Shown piece after piece: positions 16,658 through 25,686 of a stretch of 64,000 bases of DNA. This DNA comes from Pseudalkalibacillus hwajinpoensis (GTDB lineage: Bacteria > Bacillota > Bacilli > Bacillales > Guptibacillaceae), in NCBI RefSeq assembly GCF_039851965.1, contig NZ_CP156674.1, positions 3,286,001 through 3,350,000 of the forward strand. The letters run 5' to 3'. Every line of letters begins with the position of its first letter. Position 1 is the stretch's first letter. The notes beneath the pieces were generated by a model. That model saw only the letters and a list, made by a program, of their open reading frames with translations. It was not told where the DNA came from and made no database searches. Made by a program: the position numbers and the translations under genes.

Positions 16658-17456
16658 AATGTTTGATTAATTTACGTTCCAACCATTCTACTCCGAGGTA
16701 CATGATAGATGAGAATACTGCGATGACTAACAGGCTTAATAACACGAGTGTGAAGTTAAATACCTGGAATCCATAAATAATCATATAGCCAAGCCCCTGT
16801 TTCGATACGAGAAATTCCCCTACAATAACACCTACCCAGGAAAGCCCGACGTTCACCTTTAACGTAGAAATAATCGCTGGAAACGAAGCGGGTAAAATCA
16901 CTTCGCGAAAAATTTGCTGTTTGTTTCCACCAAATGATCGAATGACCTTTACGTAATTAGATTCGACTGTATGGAATGCATGGTAAATCACAAGGGTAGT
17001 GATTATGATGGAAATTGATGCCCCCATCGTAATGATTGAAAGGTAACCAGGCCCGAGGGCTACGATAATAATTGGACCTAACGCTACTTTTGGCATGGAA
17101 TTCAACACTACAAGGTAAGGGTCTGAAATTCTTGATGCTTTTCGTGACCACCATAATCCAGTTGCAAAAATAGTGCCAAGTGCTGTACCGAGAATAAAAC
17201 CAGCAATCGTTTCTAGTAGTGTCACACCAGTATGAACGATTAAAGAACCATCACTTATTTTGGCGTAGAAGAGAGAAAAAATCTTACTTGGATAGCTGAA
17301 AAGTAAAGGGTCAATCCAGGTCATTCGTCCGGCTGCTTCCCACACAGTGAGAAACCCAAGGAGAATAAAAACCTGCCAGCTTAACACTTCTCTTTTTTCC
17401 CGCTTTAACTTTTGGATATAGGACGAATGCTGCTTCTCAAGCTGGAGATTGTTCAA
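16656..17456 (-). CDS. ytlD: ABC transporter permease YtlD (SsuC/TauC type)
   Basis: Membrane subunit, 266 aa, with about six helices and the BPD-type EAA loop (IRSFGGNKQQIFREVILPASFPAI) that contacts the ATPase. The family imports sulfonates, taurine, nitrate or pyrimidine precursors; the substrate here cannot be read. The start is TTG 17456, chosen because AAGGAG lies 10 nt upstream; further in-frame upstream codons overlap ytlC. It overlaps ytlC by 20 nt, so the two are coupled. B. subtilis has the same ytlACD set near ytkD. Confidence 0.88.
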   Translation of the reverse strand: MNNLQLEKQHSSYIQKLKREKREVLSWQVFILLGFLTVWEAAGRMTWIDPLLFSYPSKIFSLFYAKISDGSLIVHTGVTLLETIAGFILGTALGTIFATGLWWSRKASRISDPYLVVLNSMPKVALGPIIIVALGPGYLSIITMGASISIIITTLVIYHAFHTVESNYVKVIRSFGGNKQQIFREVILPASFPAIISTLKVNVGLSWVGVIVGEFLVSKQGLGYMIIYGFQVFNFTLVLLSLLVIAVFSSIMYLGVEWLERKLIKH

Positions 17457-18213
17457 GAGAATCGAGCTCCTTCCATATCTCCTGAAAATGTTCAGGGAAA
17501 GCAGGGTCGTTCCTCGCCTCAAAAGGGATGAGCTCCCGAAGATAAGCAGGAATTTGAAAAGTTCTGGCTATCTTTCCAGGGCGTGGCGAAAGAAGAATGA
17601 CCCGATCTGACATGGCAATTGCTTCTCCGATGTCATGTGTCACTAGTAACGCTGTTTTTTTATGTTCTTTTAACGTCATAAATACAAGATCTTCAAGCTT
17701 TAATTTTGTTTGATAATCAAGGGCAGAGAAAGGTTCATCAAGCAATAGAAGGTCAGGGTCCGTAGCGAGTGTGCGTACTAATGCTACTCGCTGTCGCATT
17801 CCTCCTGAAAGTTGATCTGGATAGGCATGGCGAACATCGCGTAACCCCATGTCATCAAGCAGCTCTAATGTCTTTGCTTTTCGCTCTTCTGTAAGTCGGT
17901 TCAAAAGCTTTAATCCGAGAAAACAATTGTCTTCAATCGTTTTCCATGGGAATAAATAATCCTGTTGGAGCATGTAGCCCATTCGCTCTCCGGGTCTATC
18001 AATTATTTTATCTTGAAGGGTAATGATCCCTTCAGTCGATTGTATTAATCCGGAGATGATTGAAAGTAAGGTGGATTTTCCACACCCGCTTGGACCGAGG
18101 ATGGAAACAAATTCTCCCTCATCAATTGAAAAGGAGAGATCTGAAATGGCTTCCTTTGCTTCACTTTTCGTTAAATAAACGTGAGTGACAGATTCAAGTT
18201 GAAGGAAAGACAT
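17437..18213 (-). CDS. ytlC: ABC transporter ATP-binding protein YtlC
   Basis: A 258-aa ATPase with Walker A GPSGCGKST (about 39-47), Q-loop MLQQDYLFPW, signature LSGGMRQR, Walker B LLLLDEPFSALD and switch His in LLVTHDIGEA. The family is SsuB/TauB. It drives import through YtlD with YtlA as the binding protein. The start ATG 18213 lies 11 nt after the ytlA stop. Confidence 0.92.
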   Translation of the reverse strand: MSFLQLESVTHVYLTKSEAKEAISDLSFSIDEGEFVSILGPSGCGKSTLLSIISGLIQSTEGIITLQDKIIDRPGERMGYMLQQDYLFPWKTIEDNCFLGLKLLNRLTEERKAKTLELLDDMGLRDVRHAYPDQLSGGMRQRVALVRTLATDPDLLLLDEPFSALDYQTKLKLEDLVFMTLKEHKKTALLVTHDIGEAIAMSDRVILLSPRPGKIARTFQIPAYLRELIPFEARNDPAFPEHFQEIWKELDSLEQSPA

Positions 18214-18224
18214 CTTATTTCCTC

Positions 18225-19223
18225 CTATTTTTGAGCATCTTCAGCGTAGCGGTTATTCACGAGCTTACTGTGGTCCACTCGTTCAGGAAGCTCGCCTGCT
18301 TCATCCATAATGTTTTGGAGATTATCCCATTCTTCTTGATCAAGGATCGGATTTGTTGCAAAGGAGTGCTGGCTTTTGTATCGGTCAACGACGGTTGTGA
18401 TAAGTTCAAGATCTGTATCCTGGAAAAATGGTTCAATTGATTTGGCGATTTCTTCAGCTGAGTGTGTATCAACCCATTGCTGGGCATCATAAAGGGCTTT
18501 TGTAAAACGTTTTGCGGTATCAGGGTTCTTCTCTAAATAACTTTCTTTAGCCATAAAAACTGTGTATGGAATTGTACCAGATTCTTTACCGAATGAAGCG
18601 ACGATGTGCCCGACACCTTGTTCCTCGAATACGCTTGCTGTTGGCTCGAAAAGTTGAACATAGTCCCCGGTTCCAGACGCAAATGCACTAGAAATATTGG
18701 CGAAGTCGATATTTTGAATGAGGTTTAGATCATTCTGTGGATCAATTCCTTTATTCTTAAGAACAAATTCACCCGCCATCTGTGGCATCCCGCCTTTACG
18801 CTGCCCAAGGAAGGTGCTGCCTTTCAGGTCTTCCCACGCGAAATGATCAATTTTCTCTCTTGAAACAAGAAAAGTACCATCGGTTTGCGTTAGCTGCGCA
18901 AAGTTAATGACAGGATCGTCTGTGCCCTGTGCATAAACGTAAATCGATGTCTCCGAACCAACTAGTGCGACATCAGCTCCGTTTGAAAGAAGTGTAGTCA
19001 TCGTTTTATCGCCGCCCCACGTGGTCGTGAGCTCTACGTCAATTCCGTGTTTTTCAAAAATCCCTTCAGAAATCGCAACATATTGTGGTGCATAGAAAAT
19101 CGAACGTGTCACCTCTGCTACCCGAACCTGATCATTCTCACTAGTTGTTCCACATGCAGAAAGAATGAAAAGAAGAAAGATGCTTGTAAAGATGGCTACC
19201 TGTGTTATCCAGCTCTTTTTCAT
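18225..19223 (-). CDS. ytlA: substrate-binding lipoprotein YtlA (NMT1/SsuA-like)
   Basis: A 332-aa lipoprotein: signal peptide with lipobox LSAC (Cys about 24), then an NMT1/THI5-type periplasmic-binding fold beginning VRVAEVTRSIFYAPQYVAISEGIFEKHGIDVEL. Such proteins bind small sulfonates, nitrate or pyrimidines; TWGGDKTMTTLLSNGADVALVG is the usual ligand loop. First gene of ytlACD. No TPP or other riboswitch is visible in the 111-nt gap before the divergent PAP2 gene, so there is no clue to the ligand. GTGGGGG precedes ATG 19223. Confidence 0.9.
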   Translation of the reverse strand: MKKSWITQVAIFTSIFLLFILSACGTTSENDQVRVAEVTRSIFYAPQYVAISEGIFEKHGIDVELTTTWGGDKTMTTLLSNGADVALVGSETSIYVYAQGTDDPVINFAQLTQTDGTFLVSREKIDHFAWEDLKGSTFLGQRKGGMPQMAGEFVLKNKGIDPQNDLNLIQNIDFANISSAFASGTGDYVQLFEPTASVFEEQGVGHIVASFGKESGTIPYTVFMAKESYLEKNPDTAKRFTKALYDAQQWVDTHSAEEIAKSIEPFFQDTDLELITTVVDRYKSQHSFATNPILDQEEWDNLQNIMDEAGELPERVDHSKLVNNRYAEDAQK

Positions 19224-19334
19224 CGTACAGCCCCCACTGTTATTACATGAGATAGGCTCATGTTTGAGATACTATAGCCTATGTGCTTTGGGAAATTGTG
19301 TGTTCGATATGAAAATGTAGAAGGGGAATGGGAT

Positions 19335-19925
19335 ATGAGAGTATTAATACTTGTGGCCGTTGCAATCGGGTATGTCATTTTATTCCTTATCCATCCATTT
19401 CTTGAAAACTCATTGGATCGATCAGTTTTAACTTTAGTTACGAGGTTGGAAACGCCTGAGCTCACTCAGTTTTGTGAATTTTTATCATTTATTGGTTCAA
19501 TCCACATTCAATATCCGATTTTGATAGCTCTATTTGCGGTGATTGGGTGGAAACGCCCACATCAAATCATCCTATTAATGTTTAATTTGTTAGGTGTAAG
19601 AGTCATTACACTAATGTTGAAAAGCTATGTGGAGAGGGCGAGGCCTGTCGAAATGCTTATTGATGCAGGGGGATATAGCTTTCCAAGTGGACATGCGATG
19701 ATTACAATGGCCTTCTATGGATACATGTTTTACCTAGCTTATAGAAAAGAGAGATGGATTTTAATACCTGGTGTGCTGTTATTAAGTCTAATCGGTTTTA
19801 GTCGTATCTATTTAAGAGTTCACTATATGAGTGATGTATTAGCTGGGTGGTGTGCTGGAGGATTCTGGCTTTCACTTACAATTATTATTCTGCATTGGTT
19901 TAACATAGAAAAAAGCACCCGTTAA
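19335..19925 (+). CDS. PAP2-superfamily membrane phosphatase
   Basis: A 196-aa integral membrane protein with all three PAP2 motifs: KSYVERARP, FPSGHAM and SRIYLRVHYMSDVLAG. The catalytic His is in the third motif. The family removes phosphate from lipid phosphates such as undecaprenyl pyrophosphate or phosphatidylglycerophosphate. ATG 19335 is preceded by GAAGGGG; an upstream in-frame ATG at 19281 lacks a ribosome site. Divergent from ytlA and convergent with pckA. A second PAP2 gene lies at 25687. Confidence 0.9.
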   Translation: MRVLILVAVAIGYVILFLIHPFLENSLDRSVLTLVTRLETPELTQFCEFLSFIGSIHIQYPILIALFAVIGWKRPHQIILLMFNLLGVRVITLMLKSYVERARPVEMLIDAGGYSFPSGHAMITMAFYGYMFYLAYRKERWILIPGVLLLSLIGFSRIYLRVHYMSDVLAGWCAGGFWLSLTIIILHWFNIEKSTR

Positions 19926-19935
19926 GGTGCTTTTT
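19909..19935. terminator. bidirectional terminator between the PAP2 gene and pckA
   Basis: AAAAAAGCACC and GGTGCTTTTT flank a 6-nt loop containing the PAP2 stop codon. Confidence 0.88.
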
Positions 19936-19945
19936 CAAACGCAGA

Positions 19946-21529
19946 TTAAATGGTTGGACCAGCTTGCTTAATTTCTTCTGATACATTCGAGAATTTATTG
20001 AAGTTCTTGATGAATTGAGCTGCGAGATCTTTTGCTTTCTCATCATACTTCTCTTTATCATCCCAGGTTTGTTTTGGCTGTAGGACTTCTGCAGGTACAC
20101 CCGGGCAATGAGTCGGGATATGAAGCCCGAAAATTGAATCCCTTTCAGTTTCAATGCGATCTAATTCTCCATTTAATGCCGCCTGAATCATTGCGCGAGT
20201 ATAAGATAGCTTAATTCGCTCACCAACGCCATATCCACCACCGGACCAGCCTGTATTCACTAGAAACACTTGTACGTCATGCTCCATAATTTTCTCTCCT
20301 AGCATTTCAGCATAACGATAGGCAGGGAGAGGTAGAAATGGTGCTCCGAAGCAAGTCGAGAAGGTGGCTTCAGGTGATGTGACTCCTCTTTCGGTTCCAG
20401 CTAGCTTACTTGTGTATCCTGATAAGAAGTGGAACATAGCCTGTTCTTTTGTAAGCTTGCTGATAGGAGGCAGCACACCGAACGCATCAGCAGTTAAGAA
20501 AATAATCGTATTTGGATGACCCGCAACACTCGGTATGGCGATATTAGGGATTGCGTCAATTGGATAAGCAGCCCGTGTGTTTTCCGTTAAACTTGTATTG
20601 TCGTAGTCAGGTTCACGAGTGCCGTGATCCATCATGACATTCTCAAGAACAGTTCCAAATCGGATCGCATCCCAGATCTGCGGTTCCTTTTCTTTAGATA
20701 AATTAATGCACTTGGCGTAACAGCCGCCTTCAATATTGAATACGCCATTCATTGACCATCCGTGTTCATCGTCACCAATGAGTGAACGATGCGCATCAGC
20801 TGATAGCGTTGTCTTTCCAGTACCAGAAAGTCCGAAGAACAGAGCAACGTCTCCTTCTTTCCCAACGTTAGCAGAGCAGTGCATCGATAATATATTTCGT
20901 TCAGGAAGAAGATAGTTCATGACAGTGAAAATCGATTTCTTAATTTCACCTGCATATTCGGTTCCACCAATAAGGACAGTGCGCTTTTCAAATGATATAA
21001 TGATAAATGTTTCAGAATTCGTACCATCTATTTCCGGGTCGGCTTGGAAACCTGGTGCAGAAATAACAGTAAATTCAGCTTCATGGCCTTTTAATTCTGC
21101 TTCATTCGGTCGAATGAAGAGTTGATGAGCAAACAGGTTATGCCACGCATATTCGTTGATCACCTGGATGGGCAATCTTGAGGACTGGTCAGCACCAGCG
21201 AATCCTTTAAATACATAGAGTTCCTTTTTCTCACCGAGATAATTCAGCACTTTTGTGTAAAGGTTTTCAAAACTCTTTTCGGAAATGGATTGGTTGGTTT
21301 CCCAATTGATTTTGTTCTTTGCGGAGTCTTCATTTACAATGAACTTGTCCCCGGGAGAACGCCCGGTGTATTTACCGGTTTCCACACGAAGTGCACCGGT
21401 TGATGATAATGTCCCTTCATTTTTAAAGAGGGAGTGCTCCATTAGTTCAGAAACTGATAAGTTCACATGCGGATTATTCTTATTTAGAATCGCATCCAAT
21501 AACGGTGAGGAGAAGGAAGCTGTTTTCAT
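19946..21529 (-). CDS. pckA: phosphoenolpyruvate carboxykinase (ATP)
   Basis: Converts oxaloacetate and ATP to phosphoenolpyruvate, the entry step of gluconeogenesis. The 527-aa protein has the kinase-type P-loop GLSGTGKTTLS, the metal and substrate region DDEHGWSMNGVFNIEGGCYAKCINL, and YTGRSPGDKFIV near the N-terminus. Length is normal. AAAGGATGGG precedes ATG 21529. The promoter region carries two CcpN-type boxes, so repression on glycolytic carbon is expected as in B. subtilis. Confidence 0.97.
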   Translation of the reverse strand: MKTASFSSPLLDAILNKNNPHVNLSVSELMEHSLFKNEGTLSSTGALRVETGKYTGRSPGDKFIVNEDSAKNKINWETNQSISEKSFENLYTKVLNYLGEKKELYVFKGFAGADQSSRLPIQVINEYAWHNLFAHQLFIRPNEAELKGHEAEFTVISAPGFQADPEIDGTNSETFIIISFEKRTVLIGGTEYAGEIKKSIFTVMNYLLPERNILSMHCSANVGKEGDVALFFGLSGTGKTTLSADAHRSLIGDDEHGWSMNGVFNIEGGCYAKCINLSKEKEPQIWDAIRFGTVLENVMMDHGTREPDYDNTSLTENTRAAYPIDAIPNIAIPSVAGHPNTIIFLTADAFGVLPPISKLTKEQAMFHFLSGYTSKLAGTERGVTSPEATFSTCFGAPFLPLPAYRYAEMLGEKIMEHDVQVFLVNTGWSGGGYGVGERIKLSYTRAMIQAALNGELDRIETERDSIFGLHIPTHCPGVPAEVLQPKQTWDDKEKYDEKAKDLAAQFIKNFNKFSNVSEEIKQAGPTI

Positions 21530-21586
21530 ATGTTAAACCCATCCTTTATTAAATATTTCGATTACTGACGTGTTAAACTCAAAAAT

Positions 21587-21618
21587 AGTATAACACATTT
21601 ATTCAATTATTCTATACT
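21587..21618 (-). promoter_or_regulatory. pckA promoter region with two CcpN-type boxes
   Basis: The minus strand reads TGTGTTATACT at 21597-21587, a perfect match to the CcpN operator consensus TRTGHYATAYW, and its TATACT forms a likely pckA -10. A second box, TATTCTATACT, lies on the plus strand at 21608-21618 with one mismatch. In B. subtilis CcpN represses pckA and gapB during glycolysis; the regulator gene is not in this window. Confidence 0.6.
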
Positions 21619-21789
21619 AATCTATGGATTTTTTGCATAAAAAGTGAAAAAAAGGGCGGAAAACATTTGTTTAGGTTTGAGTTGGAACTCTATTAATAAG
21701 GAAGAGAAAATTTTAGAGGGATTATTGGTATTTAGGGGGGAGTGTTTTTTACTCATTCGGTGTCCTGATAATTCCTTTCCAGTTCAAGA

Positions 21790-21830
21790 GTTCCAATATC
21801 TCCGTTTCTAGGCGCTCGTCTTCGCTTTTC
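21790..21830 (+). repeat. dispersed intergenic repeat, tail module copy 1
   Basis: A 41-nt module starting GTTCCAATATCTCCG and ending TTCGCTTTTC, nearly identical to 37675-37715 and, reversed, to 26302-26342. No clear hairpin precedes this copy. It lies between pckA and metK. Confidence 0.75.
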
Positions 21831-21869
21831 GTTGGATCCAGCTACGACTCGCAGAAACTCCGATATTTC

Positions 21870-21947
21870 ACTCATTCACAGGAACACCAAGAACGTGTTC
21901 CCATGAATGAGTTCCAATCTCTTTCTAAGCGCTCGTCTTCGCTTTTC
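21870..21947 (+). repeat. dispersed intergenic repeat, hairpin plus tail copy 2
   Basis: Hairpin arms 21870-21887 and 21895-21912 (9 bp, a 2-nt mismatch, then GGAACAC/GTGTTCC) enclose the 7-nt loop CAAGAAC. The tail module 21911-21947 follows, shortened in its middle. The metK -35 begins 4 nt after it. Confidence 0.75.
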
Positions 21948-21950
21948 TAA

Positions 21951-21979
21951 TTGACACATTCCTTTAACTGCGTTATTAT
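21951..21979 (+). promoter_or_regulatory. sigma-A promoter for metK
   Basis: TTGACA (21951-21956), a 17-nt spacer and TATTAT (21974-21979), directly upstream of the SAM riboswitch. Confidence 0.8.
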
Positions 21980-21993
21980 ATGTCGAGAATGGA

Positions 21994-22107
21994 TACTCTT
22001 ATCCCGAGCAGGCGGAGGGACAGGCCCGATGAAGCTCAGCAACCAACTCCTATACATAAGGATTCAGGTGCTAACCTGCAAGACGATAGTCTTGGAAGAT
22101 AAGAGGC
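21994..22107 (+). ncRNA. SAM-I (S-box) riboswitch aptamer
   Basis: The P1 stem CTCTTATC (21996-22003) pairs with GATAAGAG (22098-22105). Between them are the S-box hallmarks GAGCAGGCGGAGGGACAGGC and GATGAAGCTCAGCAACC, then GGTGCTAACC. Binding of S-adenosylmethionine favours the terminator that follows and so lowers metK expression. Confidence 0.95.
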
Positions 22108-22125
22108 GAAAGGCATGAGATATCA

Positions 22126-22165
22126 GCTCCTTTTCCCTCAAAATTTATAGGGAAGGGCTTTTTTT
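22126..22165 (+). terminator. riboswitch expression-platform terminator
   Basis: CTCCTTTTCCCT pairs with AGGGAAGGG across a 10-nt loop and runs into seven T. The remaining 160 nt to metK hold no clear element. Confidence 0.8.
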
Positions 22166-22324
22166 AATGTCATTGAGGTTGATGACGCAAAGAAAAAAGG
22201 ATAAACGATAAGAAATTGAATTCGTTCTCTCGTTTCGGCAAAGCATAATAGGGAAATAAGTACCGTATCCATTACACTACATCATAATATTAGATAGGAT
22301 CCAATTCCTTAAGGAGGTACTTGA

Positions 22325-23521
22325 GTGGGTAATCGTCGTTTGTTTACTTCTGAGTCAGTAACAGAAGGGCATCCTGATAAGATTTCAGATCAAATTTCAG
22401 ATGCCATTCTAGATGATATTCTTGCGCATGATCCAAATGCGCGCGTAGCCTGTGAAACTACAGTGACAACTGGCCTTGTATTAGTTTCCGGGGAGATTAC
22501 AACTTCTCATTATGTTGATATCCCTAAAGTAGTTCGTGAAACGATTCAAACCATCGGATACACACGAGCGAAATATGGTTTTGATGCTGAGACATGTGCT
22601 GTTCTTTCATCAATTGATGAGCAGTCTGCGGATATTGCTGCGGGAGTTAACGTAGCGCTTGAATCGCGTGAAGGAACGATGTCCGATGATGAAATTGACG
22701 AGATTGGAGCAGGAGACCAGGGGTTAATGTTTGGTTACGCTTGTAACGAAACACCTGAGCTTATGCCGCTACCTATTTCGCTTGCACATAAATTGGCTCG
22801 TCGTTTGAGTGAGGTTAGAAAAGAAGAAATTCTACCTTACCTACGCCCAGATGGTAAAACGCAGGTAACAGTAGAGTATGATGATGCTGGGAAACCTGTA
22901 CGTGTTGACACTATTGTTGTCTCTACTCAACACCATCCTGAAGTTTCACTTGAGCAAATTCAACGTAATATTAAAGAGTACGTGGTTAAGCCTGTTGTAC
23001 CTGCTGAACTTATTGATGATGAAACAAAATATTTCATTAATCCAACAGGACGATTTGTAATTGGTGGACCTCAAGGTGATGCCGGGCTGACTGGAAGAAA
23101 GATTATTGTTGATACTTATGGCGGCTATGCCCGTCACGGTGGTGGAGCATTCTCAGGTAAGGATGCAACTAAGGTTGACCGTTCTGCTGCATATGCTGCA
23201 CGCTATGTTGCAAAGAACCTTGTGGCGGCTGATCTTGCTGATCGCTGTGAAGTGCAACTAGCTTATGCGATTGGTGTTGCTCAACCAGTTTCCATTGCGG
23301 TTGATACGTTTGGAACTGGGAAAGTTTCTGAAGAACGCCTCGTTGAGCTTGTAAGAGAGAACTTTGACCTTCGTCCAGCAGGAATCATTAAAATGCTGGA
23401 TCTTCGTCGACCGATTTATAAGCAAACAGCTGCTTATGGTCACTTCGGACGTACAGACATTGAGCTACCATGGGAGCAGACTGATCGTGCAGACACTCTC
23501 AAACAGGGTGCTGGAGTTTAA
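22325..23521 (+). CDS. metK: S-adenosylmethionine synthetase
   Basis: Makes S-adenosylmethionine from methionine and ATP. The 398-aa protein has RLFTSESVTEGHPDKISDQISDA at the start (split: FTSESVTEGHPDK, ISDQISDAILD), GAGDQGLMFGYA, and the GGGAFSGKDATKVDRSAAY phosphate loop. Start is GTG 22325, 7 nt after AGGAGG. Controlled by the SAM-I riboswitch upstream, closing a feedback loop. Monocistronic, with its own terminator. Confidence 0.97.
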   Translation: MGNRRLFTSESVTEGHPDKISDQISDAILDDILAHDPNARVACETTVTTGLVLVSGEITTSHYVDIPKVVRETIQTIGYTRAKYGFDAETCAVLSSIDEQSADIAAGVNVALESREGTMSDDEIDEIGAGDQGLMFGYACNETPELMPLPISLAHKLARRLSEVRKEEILPYLRPDGKTQVTVEYDDAGKPVRVDTIVVSTQHHPEVSLEQIQRNIKEYVVKPVVPAELIDDETKYFINPTGRFVIGGPQGDAGLTGRKIIVDTYGGYARHGGGAFSGKDATKVDRSAAYAARYVAKNLVAADLADRCEVQLAYAIGVAQPVSIAVDTFGTGKVSEERLVELVRENFDLRPAGIIKMLDLRRPIYKQTAAYGHFGRTDIELPWEQTDRADTLKQGAGV

Positions 23522-23531
23522 ATTTCAAGAA

Positions 23532-23557
23532 AAGAAGCCGCAGGGCTTCTTTTTTTT
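23532..23557 (+). terminator. intrinsic terminator after metK
   Basis: AGAAGCC and GGGCTTCT stem followed by eight T. Confidence 0.88.
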
Positions 23558-23644
23558 GATATAGAGAACATAATTTAAAATATAGCCGTTCCTGTGTGAT
23601 AAAATGAAAGAAGTTTAGGAATTTATTGGAAGAGGTGATCATGA

Positions 23645-24265
23645 ATGAACGAAGTTTTTGGAGAAACGGTTCAGTCAGTTCAAGAGTTAGAAGATATTGT
23701 TGGGGGGCCAAGCAAACTTGCAGCAAATAAGGTCATTCCTTTTATCGATGAGCACTGTGAAGCGTTCATTGCTCATGCTCCCTTTCTCTCAATTGCTAGT
23801 TCTTCATTACAGGGGAGTGATGTGTCTCCACGCGGTGATTCACATGGATTTGTTAAGGTACTTGATCAGAAGCATCTGCTTATTCCAGAGCGACCGGGAA
23901 ACAAGCGGGTAGACTCGATAAGGAATATTCTTGAAAATCCACAGGTTGGTCTATTATTTATGATTCCTGGGAGAGAAGAAACCTTACGGGTGAATGGAAA
24001 GGCTTCCATTGTGAAGAATAAAAAACTTCTTGAAGCATGTACTGTGAATGGGAAAGAACCATTACTAGGTATCGGGGTGGAAGTAGAAGAGTGCTTTATA
24101 CATTGTGCAAAGGCGTTCAAACGCTCTCATCTCTGGGTACAGGAGCGATGGCCAGTCACTCAATCTCTCGCACCAGCTTCCAGGATGCTCTCTGATCATG
24201 CGAAAATACCTAATGACCGAGTTGTTCAATCGCTTAAAACAAGCTACACAGAGCGCCTATATTAA
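23645..24265 (+). CDS. pyridoxamine 5'-phosphate oxidase-like FMN-binding protein
   Basis: A 206-aa protein with the split-barrel PPOX fold: FLSIASSS followed by DVSPRGDSHGFVKVLD, then LLIPERPGNKRVDSIRNILENPQVGLLFMIPG, the DR2398-like subfamily pattern. Members bind FMN or F420 and reduce or protect against unknown substrates; vitamin B6 synthesis is not implied. The ATG at 23645 has AGAGGTGA 6 nt upstream; the ATG at 23641 is in another frame. No functional link to metK is evident. Confidence 0.85.
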   Translation: MNEVFGETVQSVQELEDIVGGPSKLAANKVIPFIDEHCEAFIAHAPFLSIASSSLQGSDVSPRGDSHGFVKVLDQKHLLIPERPGNKRVDSIRNILENPQVGLLFMIPGREETLRVNGKASIVKNKKLLEACTVNGKEPLLGIGVEVEECFIHCAKAFKRSHLWVQERWPVTQSLAPASRMLSDHAKIPNDRVVQSLKTSYTERLY

Positions 24266-24334
24266 TTCATTGAACCGATTGAACCGAAATGGCTCCAAGT
24301 CATTTGTAAATATTCGGTCTACCGCTCGAACAAT

Positions 24335-24375
24335 AAATGAGGTAGGTCATAGATGTTAGCGACCTCTCTCATTTT
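24335..24375 (+). terminator. possible terminator after the PPOX gene
   Basis: AAATGAG and GGTC pair with CTCATTT and GACC around an internal loop, followed by TTT. It is 70 nt beyond the stop. The rest of the 250-nt gap 24266-24515 shows nothing. Confidence 0.4.
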
Positions 24376-24515
24376 ATCAAGAGTTAAGACATAATGGCCG
24401 TCTACAAGTAATGGTAAATGGCAGGTTTAGATGCTTTACATTCTCCAATTTAGATCTTGTAGAGAGCTTAATTCAGTCATTAATAAAAGAGCTTCATCGC
24501 TACTCTTCCTTTTCT

Positions 24516-25661
24516 CTACGCATACTGTGCGATTTTCTTCGTTCCAATCGTTGTTTCGTAATCTTCTATTAGTCTTCCAAAGGTGGCGTCCCATGATTGG
24601 GTGAGCGCATACCGTCTTCCTTCATATCCCATCATTTTTCTTTCTGTTTCGTCTAAGAGGAGACGGGTAATAGCGGCCGTATAGTCATTTTCTTTATAGG
24701 GTGAACAAAAAATTCCATTTCGCTCCCCAGCTACCACATCGGTTAATCCTCCGGCTCTAGCAGCAATTACCGGTGTTCCAGAAGCAAGTGCCTCAAGTGC
24801 TACATTACCGAACGTTTCAGTAGCTGAAGGAAAAACAAACAGATCGGCCGTGGCATAAAGTTCAGCCAGCTCACTACCCTGCCTGTAGCCAGTAAACGTT
24901 ACATTCCCCGGGAGATTTTCTTTAAATTGAGGCATGGCAGGACCATCACCAACCACAAGCCATCTTGTTTGGCGTTTTATTTCTTCTGGGAGCGCCCACA
25001 TGATTTTCTGAAGTGTTTCAAGATTTTTTTCGGGTGCAAGTCGACTAACGAACAATAGAATGTATCTTTCTTTAATATTGTAATGATCTCGTATAGATGC
25101 GTTTTTTCTGGCGGGTGTATAATGGTCACAATCGACGCCTCTTCTCCAGAGCTTTAAATTATCAAAACCTTTATGAGTCAATCGTTTTTTTGTATCAATA
25201 GATGGAACGAAAATGGAGGAAAAAGGTTGGTGAAACCACATCAAGTATTTCCATACGAATGGAGATAACCATTCGAGGTAATAATGCTTTAAATAGTCAT
25301 CGAAATTTGTATGATACGAAGCGACCATGGGAATATCCAATTTTTTACCATAATGTACTCCGCTCATGCCAATATTAAATGGTGTAGCAATATGGAGTAG
25401 ATCAGGATTAAATCCCTGAAGCTGTTTACGGATGGTTGTGAGTTTAGGTAGTGCAATTCGACATTCCGGGTATAAGAAAAACCCCATACTCGTGAAACGA
25501 TGAATATTGCTAGAAAACAGGTCTTCATCTGACTGACAATCCGGGGCAAATAGCATATAGTCGACATGCTGTCGGTCCATATAAGTCGTTAATCTTCCAA
25601 GCGTACGTGATACACCATTTACCTGTGGGAAATACGTATCTGTAAAAAGCGCTAACTTCAT
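24516..25661 (-). CDS. GT4-family glycosyltransferase
   Basis: A 381-aa GT-B enzyme starting MKLALFTDTYFPQVNGVSRT, with donor-site motifs LLFVSRLAPEKNLETL and PSATETFGNVALEALASGTPVIA (E-x7-E). The pattern resembles bacterial alpha-mannosyl or glucosyl transferases acting on lipid acceptors. ATG 25661 follows GGGAGGG; an in-frame extension to 25805 would run into the PAP2 gene. It lies 25 nt after that PAP2 gene on the same strand, suggesting a shared role in making or recycling a membrane glycolipid. Confidence 0.87.
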   Translation of the reverse strand: MKLALFTDTYFPQVNGVSRTLGRLTTYMDRQHVDYMLFAPDCQSDEDLFSSNIHRFTSMGFFLYPECRIALPKLTTIRKQLQGFNPDLLHIATPFNIGMSGVHYGKKLDIPMVASYHTNFDDYLKHYYLEWLSPFVWKYLMWFHQPFSSIFVPSIDTKKRLTHKGFDNLKLWRRGVDCDHYTPARKNASIRDHYNIKERYILLFVSRLAPEKNLETLQKIMWALPEEIKRQTRWLVVGDGPAMPQFKENLPGNVTFTGYRQGSELAELYATADLFVFPSATETFGNVALEALASGTPVIAARAGGLTDVVAGERNGIFCSPYKENDYTAAITRLLLDETERKMMGYEGRRYALTQSWDATFGRLIEDYETTIGTKKIAQYA

Positions 25662-25686
25662 TAAATTTCCCTCCCGAATCTTTTTG

